This document shows, one piece after another, positions 25,141 to 34,185 of a stretch of 64,000 nucleotides of DNA (its first letter is position 1; every line of letters begins with the position of its first letter). Below the pieces are notes generated by a model that saw only the letters and a list, made by a program, of their open reading frames with translations, had not been told where the DNA came from and did no database searches. The stretch is from an uncultured Saprospiraceae bacterium (GTDB lineage: Bacteria > Bacteroidota > Bacteroidia > Chitinophagales > Saprospiraceae). Position numbers and translations under genes: made by a program. The stretch is taken from the NCBI GenBank assembly GCA_937926205.1, contig CALEYL010000032.1, positions 62,001 through 126,000 of the forward strand. The letters are read 5' to 3'.

Positions 25141-25434
25141 TTACCCTTTCCTTTTATGCACCAACTTCGTATTCTCTTTTCTCGGATGCCCAATGCCAGT
25201 CCAAACCATCTGATCGTCAGCAAAGCTTATCTTCCATTCGCTGTCATCGTCATCTACATCGCTGTCAATATAGAGCACTGATTTTTCATTGTCAGCCGTC
25301 CATTTTCCGGTGTTTTGCCCAAAGGGTTCACCACCGCTGGTAAAGGAGCCATCGGGTTTGAATTCAATCCATCTGTCGTTTTTGGGATTGTGTTTTTCTG
25401 TCACATCTTTTTCGTATTCGTAAACTTTGTACAT
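25141..25434 (-). CDS. Lipocalin-like small protein, probably 5'-damaged
   Basis: 97 residues from the ATG at 25434. The pattern is lipocalin-like: RWIEFKPDGSFTSGGEPFGQNTGKW, then SVLYIDSDVDDDDSEWKISFADDQMVW and a final KLVHKRKG. The family's first-strand motif G-x-W lies just upstream in frame (IIGTWT), but a TAA codon precedes it directly. A GTG codon five codons further up, reading VKLDQ then the stop, overlaps the TGA of the upstream hydrolase gene as GTGA. That is a typical coupled start. The simplest reading is one nonsense change (AAA to TAA) in codon 6 of a 103-codon gene. Function is unknown. Confidence 0.5.
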   Translation of the reverse strand: MYKVYEYEKDVTEKHNPKNDRWIEFKPDGSFTSGGEPFGQNTGKWTADNEKSVLYIDSDVDDDDSEWKISFADDQMVWTGIGHPRKENTKLVHKRKG

Positions 25435-25466
25435 GGTCCAGGTCCCAATAATTTATTGATCCAGCT

Positions 25467-26738
25467 TCACCCCTTCACCCGGCTCACCCGCCCGCGATAC
25501 CGACCCACTACCACCACATATTCGCCGGAAGGCAGTCCCTCCAGATTGAGTGTAACCACTGAAACATTATTCAGGCGTTTTGCCAAAACCTGTTGTCCGG
25601 ACAGGTTGAATACCCGGATTTGGCGCGCCTTGGCATCGGCGGGGATTGTTACCCGGATTTGGGCGCTGGCTGGGTTTGGGGCTATAGCCAACGCGTAGGT
25701 GTCCGGAGTCGCTTCGTTGGTGCCGGTCAGGGCCGGGCAGTAAGCTTTGCGGGGATTTAAAATGCCGCTACAAGGAAAGCCATACTGGTCTTCCGGATAA
25801 AGTGGCGAAGGGGCGTCGGTTTGTGAAAGCGGACTCAAGCCAGAGGGCATCTCGACTTGCAGCGCACTTCCGTTGCCGAGTGCCATGGCCTTCCCGGCAA
25901 GATTTCCGCGGAAGGTGTAATCACAAAGTGCATCGAGCAGTCGGTAAAAAGCGTAATAATCCAAAGCATTGAAAACCTGATAAGTGCCGGGAACGGCGTG
26001 GTCAGCGGCGTAAACGTGGCCTTGAATTGTATCCGATTTCACCAGAATGAAGTCTTTCTCTTCCACGGAAATGTTTATGTTGTTGAAAAGGTCAATCGCC
26101 ATCCGATGGTCGTTAACCGTGTCATCGTCGTACACCTGCATGATTAATTTCGTATCCGATGGGAAAGACTGGAGTTCCTCCTGTGTGATTTCGTAAGCAT
26201 ACCAGGGCGCTAAAGAAAAGAGGAAGCGGCCGTTTGATCCCCAGTTGTTTTCAGTAAAGCATCGGTGCGATACGCCAAACATGGCGCCACCACCGAAGGA
26301 ATGCCCCATAAAACCGACCTGCGTGGTGTCGATGATACCGGGGTAGGTGCGCGCCGCCAGCCGGAAGCCATTCAACAGGATGTCGTAGCGCCCGACAATG
26401 CTCGCCCCCGTCGTGGGGTAAGGGACGAATACTGCCGCATAACCCTTTTTGGCAACAAATTCCAGCATCCCTTGCACATAGCTGGAAAACGTACCGCCGA
26501 AACCATGCGAAAAAAACAGGGTGGGAACAGCGCCGGTCACCCCGCCCGGATGGAATATTTCTATAATTTCCCCGGGGAAATCGGGGCTGGGGAAAGTCGT
26601 TACTTCAACCGGGTAACTGCCGTCAGCTCCGTAACCAGATTGGGGTTTTGGGAAAAGAGGGTCGTTGTATTGGGCTGAGAGGGGAAATGCCAGGCTTATG
26701 AAGGCGAACAGCAGTAAAGCGTATTTGAGCATAACCAT
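25467..26738 (-). CDS. Secreted alpha/beta hydrolase with T9SS sorting domain
   Basis: 423 residues; MLKYALLLF at codon 3 may be the true start. A signal peptide ends Pro-Leu-Ser-Ala-Gln. The hydrolase domain (about 35-300) has PTLFFSHGFGGTFSSY (oxyanion region) and the nucleophile elbow GFMGHSFGGGAMFG with Ser in G-H-S-F-G. QVYDDDTVNDHR gives a candidate acid Asp, and a His-rich GHVYAADHAVPG segment holds the likely catalytic His. The layout resembles dienelactone-hydrolase-like esterases and polyester hydrolases. The last 80 residues (ALAIAPNPASAQIRV..., LEGLPSGEYVVVVG) are a T9SS sorting domain, so it should reach the cell surface. Substrate is unknown. Confidence 0.85.
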   Translation of the reverse strand: MVMLKYALLLFAFISLAFPLSAQYNDPLFPKPQSGYGADGSYPVEVTTFPSPDFPGEIIEIFHPGGVTGAVPTLFFSHGFGGTFSSYVQGMLEFVAKKGYAAVFVPYPTTGASIVGRYDILLNGFRLAARTYPGIIDTTQVGFMGHSFGGGAMFGVSHRCFTENNWGSNGRFLFSLAPWYAYEITQEELQSFPSDTKLIMQVYDDDTVNDHRMAIDLFNNINISVEEKDFILVKSDTIQGHVYAADHAVPGTYQVFNALDYYAFYRLLDALCDYTFRGNLAGKAMALGNGSALQVEMPSGLSPLSQTDAPSPLYPEDQYGFPCSGILNPRKAYCPALTGTNEATPDTYALAIAPNPASAQIRVTIPADAKARQIRVFNLSGQQVLAKRLNNVSVVTLNLEGLPSGEYVVVVGRYRGRVSRVKG

Positions 26739-26923
26739 TTTTTTTGTTGGACTGAAGTTAGGGAGCGGGGTTTAAAGGAATACGTCCCGTTGGGTAATTG
26801 CACTTATTTTCCGGAATGTTTACATTTGCAAAGCAACAGGAGTATTTTGCAATGTTTACATCAACAGCATAAACTCAAGCCACTGGCCGGGGTATCTATC
26901 CATAAAATTACACCCAATATTTT

Positions 26924-27616
26924 ATGAAAATCAAACGAACCCTCAAACGAACCCTGAAAATTTCAGGGATTACTTTAGGGACCTTTATTGGCCTTATTTT
27001 ATTGTATTTGGGTTCTGCCTACTGTTTGTCAAGAATTACCGTAAACAAAAATGCGGCGTCCCAAAACGAGGTGACCATTTACATTTTATCCAATGGGGTG
27101 CATACCGATCTTGTGCTTCCGATTAAAACAGCGTTGATGGACTGGAGCAAATTGGTGAAGTATGAAAATACCACCGGCAAAGACTCCACTGCGCAGTTTG
27201 TGGCATTTGGCTGGGGGGATAAAGGCTTTTATCTCGAAACGCCAAGCTGGGGAGAATTGAAATTCAGTGTCGCATTTAAAGCGGCATTTGCCCTGAGTAC
27301 CTCCGCTGTCCACGCCACCTTTTACAAAGAAATGAAAGAAGGCGAATTTTGCAAAAGCATCCACATCAGCAATTCCCAGTATCAGCAACTCGTTCGCTAC
27401 GTCTCTTCCAGTTTCCAAAAATCGAAAAGCGGCGACTTATTGAACATCCATACGACAGCCAACTACGGGAAAAACGACGCTTTTTATGAAGCGGTCGGCA
27501 GCTACAGCTTATTTCATACCTGCAATACCTGGGCCAATAACGGCCTGAAGGCTTGCGGGCAAAAAGCAAGTCTATGGACGCCGTTTGATACGGGGATTTT
27601 TTATCATTATCAATGA
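26924..27616 (+). CDS. DUF2459 / TIGR02117 family protein
   Basis: 230 residues. The basic start KIKRTLKRTLK is followed by one transmembrane segment (about 13-35), so the protein is anchored in the inner membrane with its domain in the periplasm. The family signature is clear: EVTIYILSNGVHTDLVLPI, FVAFGWGDKGFYLETPSW, and near the end SLFHTCNTWANNGLKACG with a conserved His-x-Cys-Asn-x-Trp that looks like a catalytic Cys/His set. The family is widespread but has no established function. A 36-nt gap separates it from the next lipoprotein gene on the same strand. Confidence 0.85.
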   Translation: MKIKRTLKRTLKISGITLGTFIGLILLYLGSAYCLSRITVNKNAASQNEVTIYILSNGVHTDLVLPIKTALMDWSKLVKYENTTGKDSTAQFVAFGWGDKGFYLETPSWGELKFSVAFKAAFALSTSAVHATFYKEMKEGEFCKSIHISNSQYQQLVRYVSSSFQKSKSGDLLNIHTTANYGKNDAFYEAVGSYSLFHTCNTWANNGLKACGQKASLWTPFDTGIFYHYQ

Positions 27617-27652
27617 TGAGCAAAGAATAATTTTTAACCCTAACTGGAAAAG

Positions 27653-28366
27653 ATGCAATGCAATGTGCCTGCCACTTTATTGGCCCTCCTGACAATCACC
27701 TTGTTGGGGTGCCATCCTGATAGGGGAAACAAGGAGTCTGTAGCTCCCGATGCTGTGCAAGAATTAACCAAACAAGCGCCTTTTCCGGAAAATAGTATTG
27801 GAGTTGCCTACTTAGATAGTATTGAAGGTAGTCGCTACCTGTTGACTGTCTTCTTACCTAATACTCTGTTGCCCGACAGCATCGTATTCGGGAATCGAAC
27901 TGCGTCTTATTACGAGGATATTCCTTTGGATTTACCACCCCAAACGATCGTGTTGTTTGATGATGAGGGTGAATTAATTACCTTAAATAACGTGGGGGGA
28001 TGTGTTTCTAAATTTTGGTGCGAAAATGACGGTGGATTGCAATACAGACTCGCTTATTCAATTGCAGTTGAACACAAAGATTTCATTAGAACACCCAAGT
28101 TGAAAAATAAAAAAATGCTTGGCGACATAGCCTGTTTTGCTATTGCCAATTATAAACCGCTTTTATTAGAACCCTTGCCTCCAGAAAAGACCTTAGAAAA
28201 TGGAGTTGTTATATTAAAAGGAAAGATCCTGTCTGCCTCTAAAAGAGGTACCATTTTTGCTCAAATCAGTGTATTGGAAGACGATGCTGATTCGGCGTAT
28301 TATTGCGTACATCTGGAAGCATTTAATACAGAGGAGTCTTTTGAATTGGCTTGTTGTGGCCCATGA
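27653..28366 (+). CDS. Hypothetical lipoprotein
   Basis: 237 residues. The signal ATLLALLTITLLGC places a lipid-modified Cys at about residue 20. The mature part (HPDRGNKES...) is acidic and has no motif I know; strands such as GSRYLLTVFLPNTLLPDSIVFG and VGGCVSKFWCENDGG suggest a beta-rich fold with Cys pairs. Codon use is AT-richer than in the flanking genes, as in the Fic gene downstream. It may be co-transcribed with the DUF2459 gene, 36 nt upstream. Function is unknown. Confidence 0.65.
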   Translation: MQCNVPATLLALLTITLLGCHPDRGNKESVAPDAVQELTKQAPFPENSIGVAYLDSIEGSRYLLTVFLPNTLLPDSIVFGNRTASYYEDIPLDLPPQTIVLFDDEGELITLNNVGGCVSKFWCENDGGLQYRLAYSIAVEHKDFIRTPKLKNKKMLGDIACFAIANYKPLLLEPLPPEKTLENGVVILKGKILSASKRGTIFAQISVLEDDADSAYYCVHLEAFNTEESFELACCGP

Positions 28367-28497
28367 TTTAATGGCTTTGGGTTTTTATTTCATGCGATAT
28401 ATATTGTTTATGGTCTCTTAAGATGGAGGGCTTATGGTTTAAAAACAGAACCTTGCTTTTGGATACACCTGCGCCTGTTTTTTTTTAATTAAAATTA

Positions 28498-28549
28498 TTT
28501 GCGCTTAAAATTATTAAAAAATCTGTTTTTTGTATATTTTGCGCTTAAA
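28498..28549 (+). promoter_or_regulatory. Direct repeats TTTGCGCTTAAA upstream of the Fic gene
   Basis: The 12-mer TTTGCGCTTAAA occurs at 28498-28509 and again at 28538-28549, 40 nt apart start to start (close to four helical turns) and ending 14 nt before the Fic ATG. The whole stretch is very AT-rich. Spacing and position suit a pair of operator half-sites, which would overlap the promoter. This is inference. Confidence 0.45.
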
Positions 28550-28563
28550 TTTATCGCACAACA

Positions 28564-30123
28564 ATGAAAAGCACTCATTTTTCATTTAGCGCACCCGTTT
28601 TCACTGATATGCCTTTGCCCGAAGAGGGGTTTATCGTTGGCTATTCGGCCATTATTCATCGTTTAAACCTGAAAGTACCTATCCCGTCGCCCATTGCATT
28701 GGTAAGTCAGAAAAATAAAAAGTACCAAACCGATGTATGGAATGTTTTTCCCCTAAGCTACTTACCGGAAGACAATACAACGCAGACAGAAATAGAATCC
28801 TTATACAAACACCTCGTCTTTGCACTTAAATATGAAGGGATAAATTTACTATTTTTCAGCTTTTTAATTAAACATTACACGCTCCGGCAATTAACAGAAT
28901 TGGTTGATATTGAGCCAACAGGACAATATTCCCGCAAAATTTGGTTTTTGATTGAATGGCTTAGTGGGGAGCCTTTGGCTGCGAAAAAGGATTTGACGAA
29001 AAAGAGCTATGTGCCTTTGGTGGATGAACGGCTTCAATATGCCATTTCGGGAGAAAAATCGCCCCGTCATCTGGTCCTTAACAACTTACCAGGCACAAAG
29101 GACTTCTGCCCTATGATCAGCAAAAGTGCCAAATTGGAACAATATCTTGCTGCCAATTTTGCTGAGCAGAAAGACCATTATCTTAAAGGAATTCGGCAGG
29201 ATATCTTACTTCGGGCATCGGCTTTTTTACTGCTCAAAGACTCCAAAGCATCCTTTTCTATTGAAGGGGAAAGCCCCAAAAGCATACGGGCAACCCGCTG
29301 GGGACAAGTCATAGGGCAAGCTGGCACAAAAGATTTGACCCGGGATGAATTGCTTCGATTGCAGCAGATTGTTATTGAAAACACCCGCTTCTTAAACATG
29401 GGGTTCCGAATGAAAGGTGGGTTTGTCGGCGAACATGACCGGACAACCGGTGAACCGATACCGGATCATATTTCAGCCAAATGGCAGGATATAGAAACTT
29501 TGATTAACGGCTTACTGAAAACAAATGACCTGCTCTTAAAGAGCAATATGGATGCGGTGTTGGCTGCTACGGTCATTGCCTTTGGGTTTGTGTTTATTCA
29601 CCCTTTTGAAGATGGAAATGGCCGCATTCATCGCTATTTAATTCATCACTTCCTCGCAAAAAAACAATTTTCTCAACAAGGAATTATTTTCCCGATATCT
29701 GCTTCAATATTAAGCCATATTGTTGATTATCAAAAGGCATTAGAGTCGTACTCAAAACCGCTATTGGAATTCATCGAGTGGAAAGAAACCCCGGACCATA
29801 ACATAGAAGTATTCAATGATACCATTGATTATTATCGTTACTTCGATGCAACAAAACAAGCAATTTTTCTATACGACTGTATGATAGATACCATCCGAAA
29901 TATCATCCCGGATGAAGTGACCTACTTGTCTAAGTACGACGAATTTAAACGGCATATTGAAAATGATTTTGAAATGCCCGACCGGTTAATCGCCATATTG
30001 GTCAGGTTTTTAGAGCAAAATGGCGGACAACTTTCAATGAGAGCAAAACAAAAGGAATTTAAGGATTTAACAGAAAATGAAATTGAAAAAATTGAAGCCT
30101 GCTATCGAAAAATATTCTTGTGA
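28564..30123 (+). CDS. Fic-domain protein (probable AMP transferase)
   Basis: 519 residues. The Fic core motif HPFEDGNGRIHR starts at about residue 346 and is complete (H-P-F-x-x-G-N-G-R). An upstream segment at residues 230-235, SFSIEG, fits the autoinhibitory (S/T)xxxE(G/N) motif and is followed by ESPKSIRATRWG. This is the layout of Fic proteins that carry their own inhibitory helix N-terminal to the core. The N-terminal 200 residues look like a separate helical domain, and the last 120 residues could be a winged-helix or helical tail. Fic enzymes usually transfer AMP from ATP to a Ser, Thr or Tyr of a target protein. No antitoxin gene lies beside it. Base composition is AT-rich (about 35-42% GC in sampled lines). 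Confidence 0.9.
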   Translation: MKSTHFSFSAPVFTDMPLPEEGFIVGYSAIIHRLNLKVPIPSPIALVSQKNKKYQTDVWNVFPLSYLPEDNTTQTEIESLYKHLVFALKYEGINLLFFSFLIKHYTLRQLTELVDIEPTGQYSRKIWFLIEWLSGEPLAAKKDLTKKSYVPLVDERLQYAISGEKSPRHLVLNNLPGTKDFCPMISKSAKLEQYLAANFAEQKDHYLKGIRQDILLRASAFLLLKDSKASFSIEGESPKSIRATRWGQVIGQAGTKDLTRDELLRLQQIVIENTRFLNMGFRMKGGFVGEHDRTTGEPIPDHISAKWQDIETLINGLLKTNDLLLKSNMDAVLAATVIAFGFVFIHPFEDGNGRIHRYLIHHFLAKKQFSQQGIIFPISASILSHIVDYQKALESYSKPLLEFIEWKETPDHNIEVFNDTIDYYRYFDATKQAIFLYDCMIDTIRNIIPDEVTYLSKYDEFKRHIENDFEMPDRLIAILVRFLEQNGGQLSMRAKQKEFKDLTENEIEKIEACYRKIFL

Positions 30124-30130
30124 ACAGACA

Positions 30131-32362
30131 CTACTTCACCATCTCAATCGCTTTGCGGATATCATTGGTATAGCCAATCAGCGTTTTAGCGACAATTTCT
30201 ATGTGTTCCTGCGCTTCTTTCCATTGCCGCTCTTCAATGCCTTCTCGGATGCCCGGCAGGGTTTTTACGCCATACCCGGTATAATATCCCGGTGCATAAA
30301 TCTGGTGTTTGTACCAGCTGCGGCGCGGCAAACCCTGTGCCTGCAGCAAACTCCGTTCCGTTTTGTACAGTATTGCATTCAGTTGCTGCTGCTTATTTGC
30401 AGGCAATTGGGTGGCTTTTTCATACAGTTTCTGAAAATCCTCGGCAGCAGCTTTTAAATCTACCAGTGCATTGTCTATGCTGCTGAAATTGAGGAAAGGC
30501 ACGGCATCTTTTGCTTTAGGCGTCAGGCTTACTGTTTTGGGATCTCTGGCCAGATCAAACAGCCGATCCTGAATAATTTTACGTTCGGTTTCTGTTTCTG
30601 CCCGCCTGTTGTCCAGCAAGGATTTGACATCAACCACATAATCGTTGAGTGTTTTGAAAAAAGTATTAAAGTCGAACGGAATGACATCCGCGTTTGCGAG
30701 GCGCAGCGCCACGCGGCCAGCTGTTTTTGACAATGCGATGCCGTAAGCAAACCCGGGGTCTTTGAACCGCGTGAACAAGTCATAAGAATCGTAAATGGAA
30801 TGGTATTGCCCGTCGTTTCCTTCACCACCATACCCCAGATTCATACTGGCAATGCCAAGGTGCTGGAAGAAGGGCGAATAGTCGGAACCGGAGCCCAGGG
30901 CGCCCAGCTTGATGTATTTATTGCCGAGCATTTTGGCCCGACTTGCGGGGTCTGCTTCGACGATGGTGCGGGCATACCTTCTTTCCTTAATGCTAACGCC
31001 TGTTTGTGGATCTATGACCTGATCGGCAATTTCATTGAACAGCGTTTCCAGCGTATGGGAGCCGCTTGCACCAACAAAACCGCGTCCGTTGCCATCCGAA
31101 TTGATGTAGGCAACCGCTTTTTGTTTCAATTCCTCCTGGTGGTGTTCGACCCATTCCGTCGAGCCGAGCAAACCTGGTTCTTCGCCATCCCAGGCACAGT
31201 AAATCAGGGTGCGTTTGGGCTGAAATCCTTTTTTGGCCAGTTCACCAATCGCCCGCGCTTCTTCCAGTTCGGCTACCAGGCCGCTAACGGGGTCTGCTGC
31301 CCCATTTACCCAGCCGTCGTGGTGATTGCCCCGGATGACCCATTCGTCGGGGTAAGTGCTGCCCTTCATTTTGGCGATGACATTGTTGATTGGTTTGATG
31401 TCCCAGTTAAAAGCCAGTTGTAAATGAACTTTGTCTTTGCTGGGGCCGACATGATACGTGATCGGCAAACCGCCGCGCCATTTTGGAGGCGCTACTTCCC
31501 CGCCCAGTGACTTTAAAAACGGCAGGGCATCTTCGTAGGAAATGGGCAAAACGGGTATTGTGAGCAAGGTTACCGCATCTTTGCGGTCCAAACGTTTGGC
31601 ATCGAGCGTTGCGCCAGCATCGGGCGTTAAAGGATCGCCGGGATAAACGGGCATGTCCATCACAGAACCGCGTTGCACGCCATCCCAGGGACGAAAAGCG
31701 CCAACCGGGTAGACATCGCCCTGAACATAACCGTCGTCAGCAGGATCTGAATAAATCAGGCATCCGATAGCCCCGTGTTCAGCGGCAACTTTGGGTTTGA
31801 TGCCACGCCAGGAACCGCCGTATTTGGCAATCACGATTTTGCCTTTAACGTCAACACCCATTCTTTCCAGTTCTTCGTAATCGGCAGGAACGCCACGGTT
31901 GACAAAAACCAGTTCGGCGGTAACATCCCCGTCGGCAGAATAGGCGTTGTACGTTGGCAACTGCTCCGATTTTTGACCGCTTGTTTTATCTTCTTTTAAA
32001 GTTGATTCTTCCAGTTTTGCTTTGTAGGGTTTTGCGCCAAGCAATTCCAAACGCCGCAACTTTGGAGTGGGAAACAGAACGTGATAGGTTTCAATTTGTG
32101 CTTCGTACCCCCAGCTTTTGAACAAAGCCAGCATATAATCGGCATTCGCTTTATCCTGTGGCGAACCGACGTGATGTGGGTGCGAAGTGAGGAATTGCAT
32201 CCAGGTATCCTGATTTTGAGGATTCAGCAGTGCGTCGAATTGTTTTTCCCAACTGATTTGTTTCGCCGCGTTTTCAGGCGTAAAACCCATGATTTTTTCC
32301 TGTGCAAATCCCCTGACAGCAAACAGCAGGAGCAAAGTGAAAAGGTACATTCCTCTTGTCAT
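30131..32362 (-). CDS. M28 family metallopeptidase (glutamate carboxypeptidase II-like)
   Basis: 743 residues from the ATG at 32362, which gives a signal peptide (MTRGMYLFTLLLLFAVRGFAQ); a longer frame to 32557 lacks one. The domain order is that of GCPII: an N-terminal part, a PA insert (VNRGVPADYEELERMGVDVKGKIVIAKYGGSW), the M28 zinc core, and a C-terminal helical dimerisation domain. Zinc ligands and catalytic residues are present: GNHHDGWVNGAADPVSG, WDGEEPGLLGSTEW, YINSDGNG and GQYHSIYDSY. It should release C-terminal amino acids from peptides in the periplasm or outside the cell. It is convergent with the Fic gene, 7 nt apart, without a visible terminator. Confidence 0.93.
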   Translation of the reverse strand: MTRGMYLFTLLLLFAVRGFAQEKIMGFTPENAAKQISWEKQFDALLNPQNQDTWMQFLTSHPHHVGSPQDKANADYMLALFKSWGYEAQIETYHVLFPTPKLRRLELLGAKPYKAKLEESTLKEDKTSGQKSEQLPTYNAYSADGDVTAELVFVNRGVPADYEELERMGVDVKGKIVIAKYGGSWRGIKPKVAAEHGAIGCLIYSDPADDGYVQGDVYPVGAFRPWDGVQRGSVMDMPVYPGDPLTPDAGATLDAKRLDRKDAVTLLTIPVLPISYEDALPFLKSLGGEVAPPKWRGGLPITYHVGPSKDKVHLQLAFNWDIKPINNVIAKMKGSTYPDEWVIRGNHHDGWVNGAADPVSGLVAELEEARAIGELAKKGFQPKRTLIYCAWDGEEPGLLGSTEWVEHHQEELKQKAVAYINSDGNGRGFVGASGSHTLETLFNEIADQVIDPQTGVSIKERRYARTIVEADPASRAKMLGNKYIKLGALGSGSDYSPFFQHLGIASMNLGYGGEGNDGQYHSIYDSYDLFTRFKDPGFAYGIALSKTAGRVALRLANADVIPFDFNTFFKTLNDYVVDVKSLLDNRRAETETERKIIQDRLFDLARDPKTVSLTPKAKDAVPFLNFSSIDNALVDLKAAAEDFQKLYEKATQLPANKQQQLNAILYKTERSLLQAQGLPRRSWYKHQIYAPGYYTGYGVKTLPGIREGIEERQWKEAQEHIEIVAKTLIGYTNDIRKAIEMVK

Positions 32363-32658
32363 GATGGTGCTCGTTTTGATGATGCATAAACCTGCCCGGT
32401 TTGCAGGGCCCGGCTTTAAACCCGTGGAAAAGTACTCTGGATATGTGGAAGATACAAGCATTGGGGCTTCTTTTGTTCTACCGGGCTTTATTTGACCCCG
32501 GCCTGAACCGGCATTATCCACACAGAGAATGCCATCAATCTCCTTCCCCGTTTTCATTTCCCTTCAAAACCCTTATCTTGCGAAAACAAACGGCGCATTG
32601 AAACATTTTTCCGTTAAGCCGTTTATAGAAGAAACGATACGCGCAACACGAAGCAACC

Positions 32659-34173
32659 ATGTTAAAGCAGAGTTTAAGTCAGAAGATGCTCCAAAAGCTG
32701 TCACCCCAGCAGATTCAGCTCATGAAACTGCTGCAAATCCCCACGGCAGCGCTGGATGAACGCATCGAAGAGGAGTTGGAAATCAATCCGGCGCTGGAAG
32801 ACAGCCGGGAAGAAGGTGATTTTGACGGCCCTGAGGAAGAATTGTACCGGCAGGATGAAGTAGCAGATGATGCGGTACCCAAAAGCGAGGATGGATTTGA
32901 ATTCGACGATTACCTGAATCAATACATGGACGACGATCCGGCGTCTTATAAATTACAGGGCGATAACTACAACGGCGACGAAGAAGAAAAAGTCATTCCA
33001 ATCGCTGAGGAAAATACCTTCCACGAATACCTGGAACAACAACTTGGGCTGTTGAGCCTGAAAGACGAGCGGGAGCGCAATATTGCCCTGCAGGTGATCG
33101 GCAGCATCGACGAAGACGGGTACCTGCGCCGTGATCCCTTGTCTATTATGGACGACCTCCTGTTTTCACAAAATGTGTTTGCTACAGAAGAAGAAGTGAT
33201 AGAACTGTTGAAAAAAATTCAGCAGTTTGATCCTTCCGGCGTGGGGGCACGCGATTTACAGGAATGCCTGTGCATCCAGTTGAAAAGCAAGCTGGAACAC
33301 GAGGAACACCTGACCCGTCGCCAAAAGCGGAACCTGCGCTTAGCCCTTCAGATCGTAGAGGAATATTTCGATGAATTTACCAAAAAGCATTACCCCAAGC
33401 TTCAGAAAAACCTGGAGACTTCAGAAGAAGAACTGAAAGAAGCCCTGGATGAGATTTTGAAACTCAATCCAAAACCCGCCAGCGGCTACGTGGGCAGCAT
33501 CAACCGGAGTGTGCAGTACGTCATTCCCGATTTCATTCTTTTGAACAACAATGGCGAACTGGAGCTGTCGCTCAACTCGAAAAATGCGCCTGAATTGCGC
33601 ATCAGCAGTCAATACCTCGACATGATGCGCGACTACCGCGCCAAGGCAAAAGGCGGTAAGTCCAATTCGCAGGAAAAAGAAGCGGTTCAGTTCATCAAGC
33701 AAAAAATCGACTCGGCTAAGTGGTTCATTGATGCCATTCACCAGCGGCAGCAGACCATGCTGAATACGATGTATGCCATCATGAAATATCAGGAAGGGTA
33801 TTTTCTTACAGGTGATCCTAAAAAGCTCCACCCGATGATTCTGAAAGACATTGCCGATATGACCGGCCTGGATATTTCCACGATTTCGAGGGTGGTGAAC
33901 AACAAATTTGTGCAAACTGAATTTGGCGTCAAACGCCTGAAAGAGTTTTTCTCCGAAGCGCTTCAAACCACGGAAGGGGAGGAGGTGTCTACGATCGAGG
34001 TGAAAAAGATTTTGCAGGATGTCATTGGCACAGAAGACAAACAAAAACCGTTGTCTGATGAACGGTTGACCGAAATTTTACAGGAAAAAGGGTACAACAT
34101 TGCACGCCGCACCGTTGCCAAATACCGCGAACAACTCAACCTGCCTGTTGCCCGTTTGCGGAAGGAACTTTAA
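32659..34173 (+). CDS. rpoN: RNA polymerase sigma-54 factor RpoN
   Basis: 504 residues. Region I is at the N-terminus (MLKQSLSQKMLQKLSPQQIQ...LLQIP), with LEINPALED following. An acidic region II comes next, then the core-binding domain, the HTH region (TGLDISTISRVVNNKFVQTEFGVKRLKEFFS) and the RpoN box ARRTVAKYREQLNLP near residue 482. All diagnostic parts are intact. It directs RNA polymerase to -24/-12 promoters that need an AAA+ activator. No activator gene is in this window. It stands alone, divergent from the M28 gene, with a TATCTTGC box about 85 nt upstream of the start. Confidence 0.97.
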   Translation: MLKQSLSQKMLQKLSPQQIQLMKLLQIPTAALDERIEEELEINPALEDSREEGDFDGPEEELYRQDEVADDAVPKSEDGFEFDDYLNQYMDDDPASYKLQGDNYNGDEEEKVIPIAEENTFHEYLEQQLGLLSLKDERERNIALQVIGSIDEDGYLRRDPLSIMDDLLFSQNVFATEEEVIELLKKIQQFDPSGVGARDLQECLCIQLKSKLEHEEHLTRRQKRNLRLALQIVEEYFDEFTKKHYPKLQKNLETSEEELKEALDEILKLNPKPASGYVGSINRSVQYVIPDFILLNNNGELELSLNSKNAPELRISSQYLDMMRDYRAKAKGGKSNSQEKEAVQFIKQKIDSAKWFIDAIHQRQQTMLNTMYAIMKYQEGYFLTGDPKKLHPMILKDIADMTGLDISTISRVVNNKFVQTEFGVKRLKEFFSEALQTTEGEEVSTIEVKKILQDVIGTEDKQKPLSDERLTEILQEKGYNIARRTVAKYREQLNLPVARLRKEL

Positions 34174-34185
34174 CAGAGACGAAGT

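Noticed and set aside
32362..32557. Upstream start for the M28 peptidase at 32557
   Set aside because: The added 65 residues are polar and irregular; the ATG at 32362 gives a perfect signal peptide.
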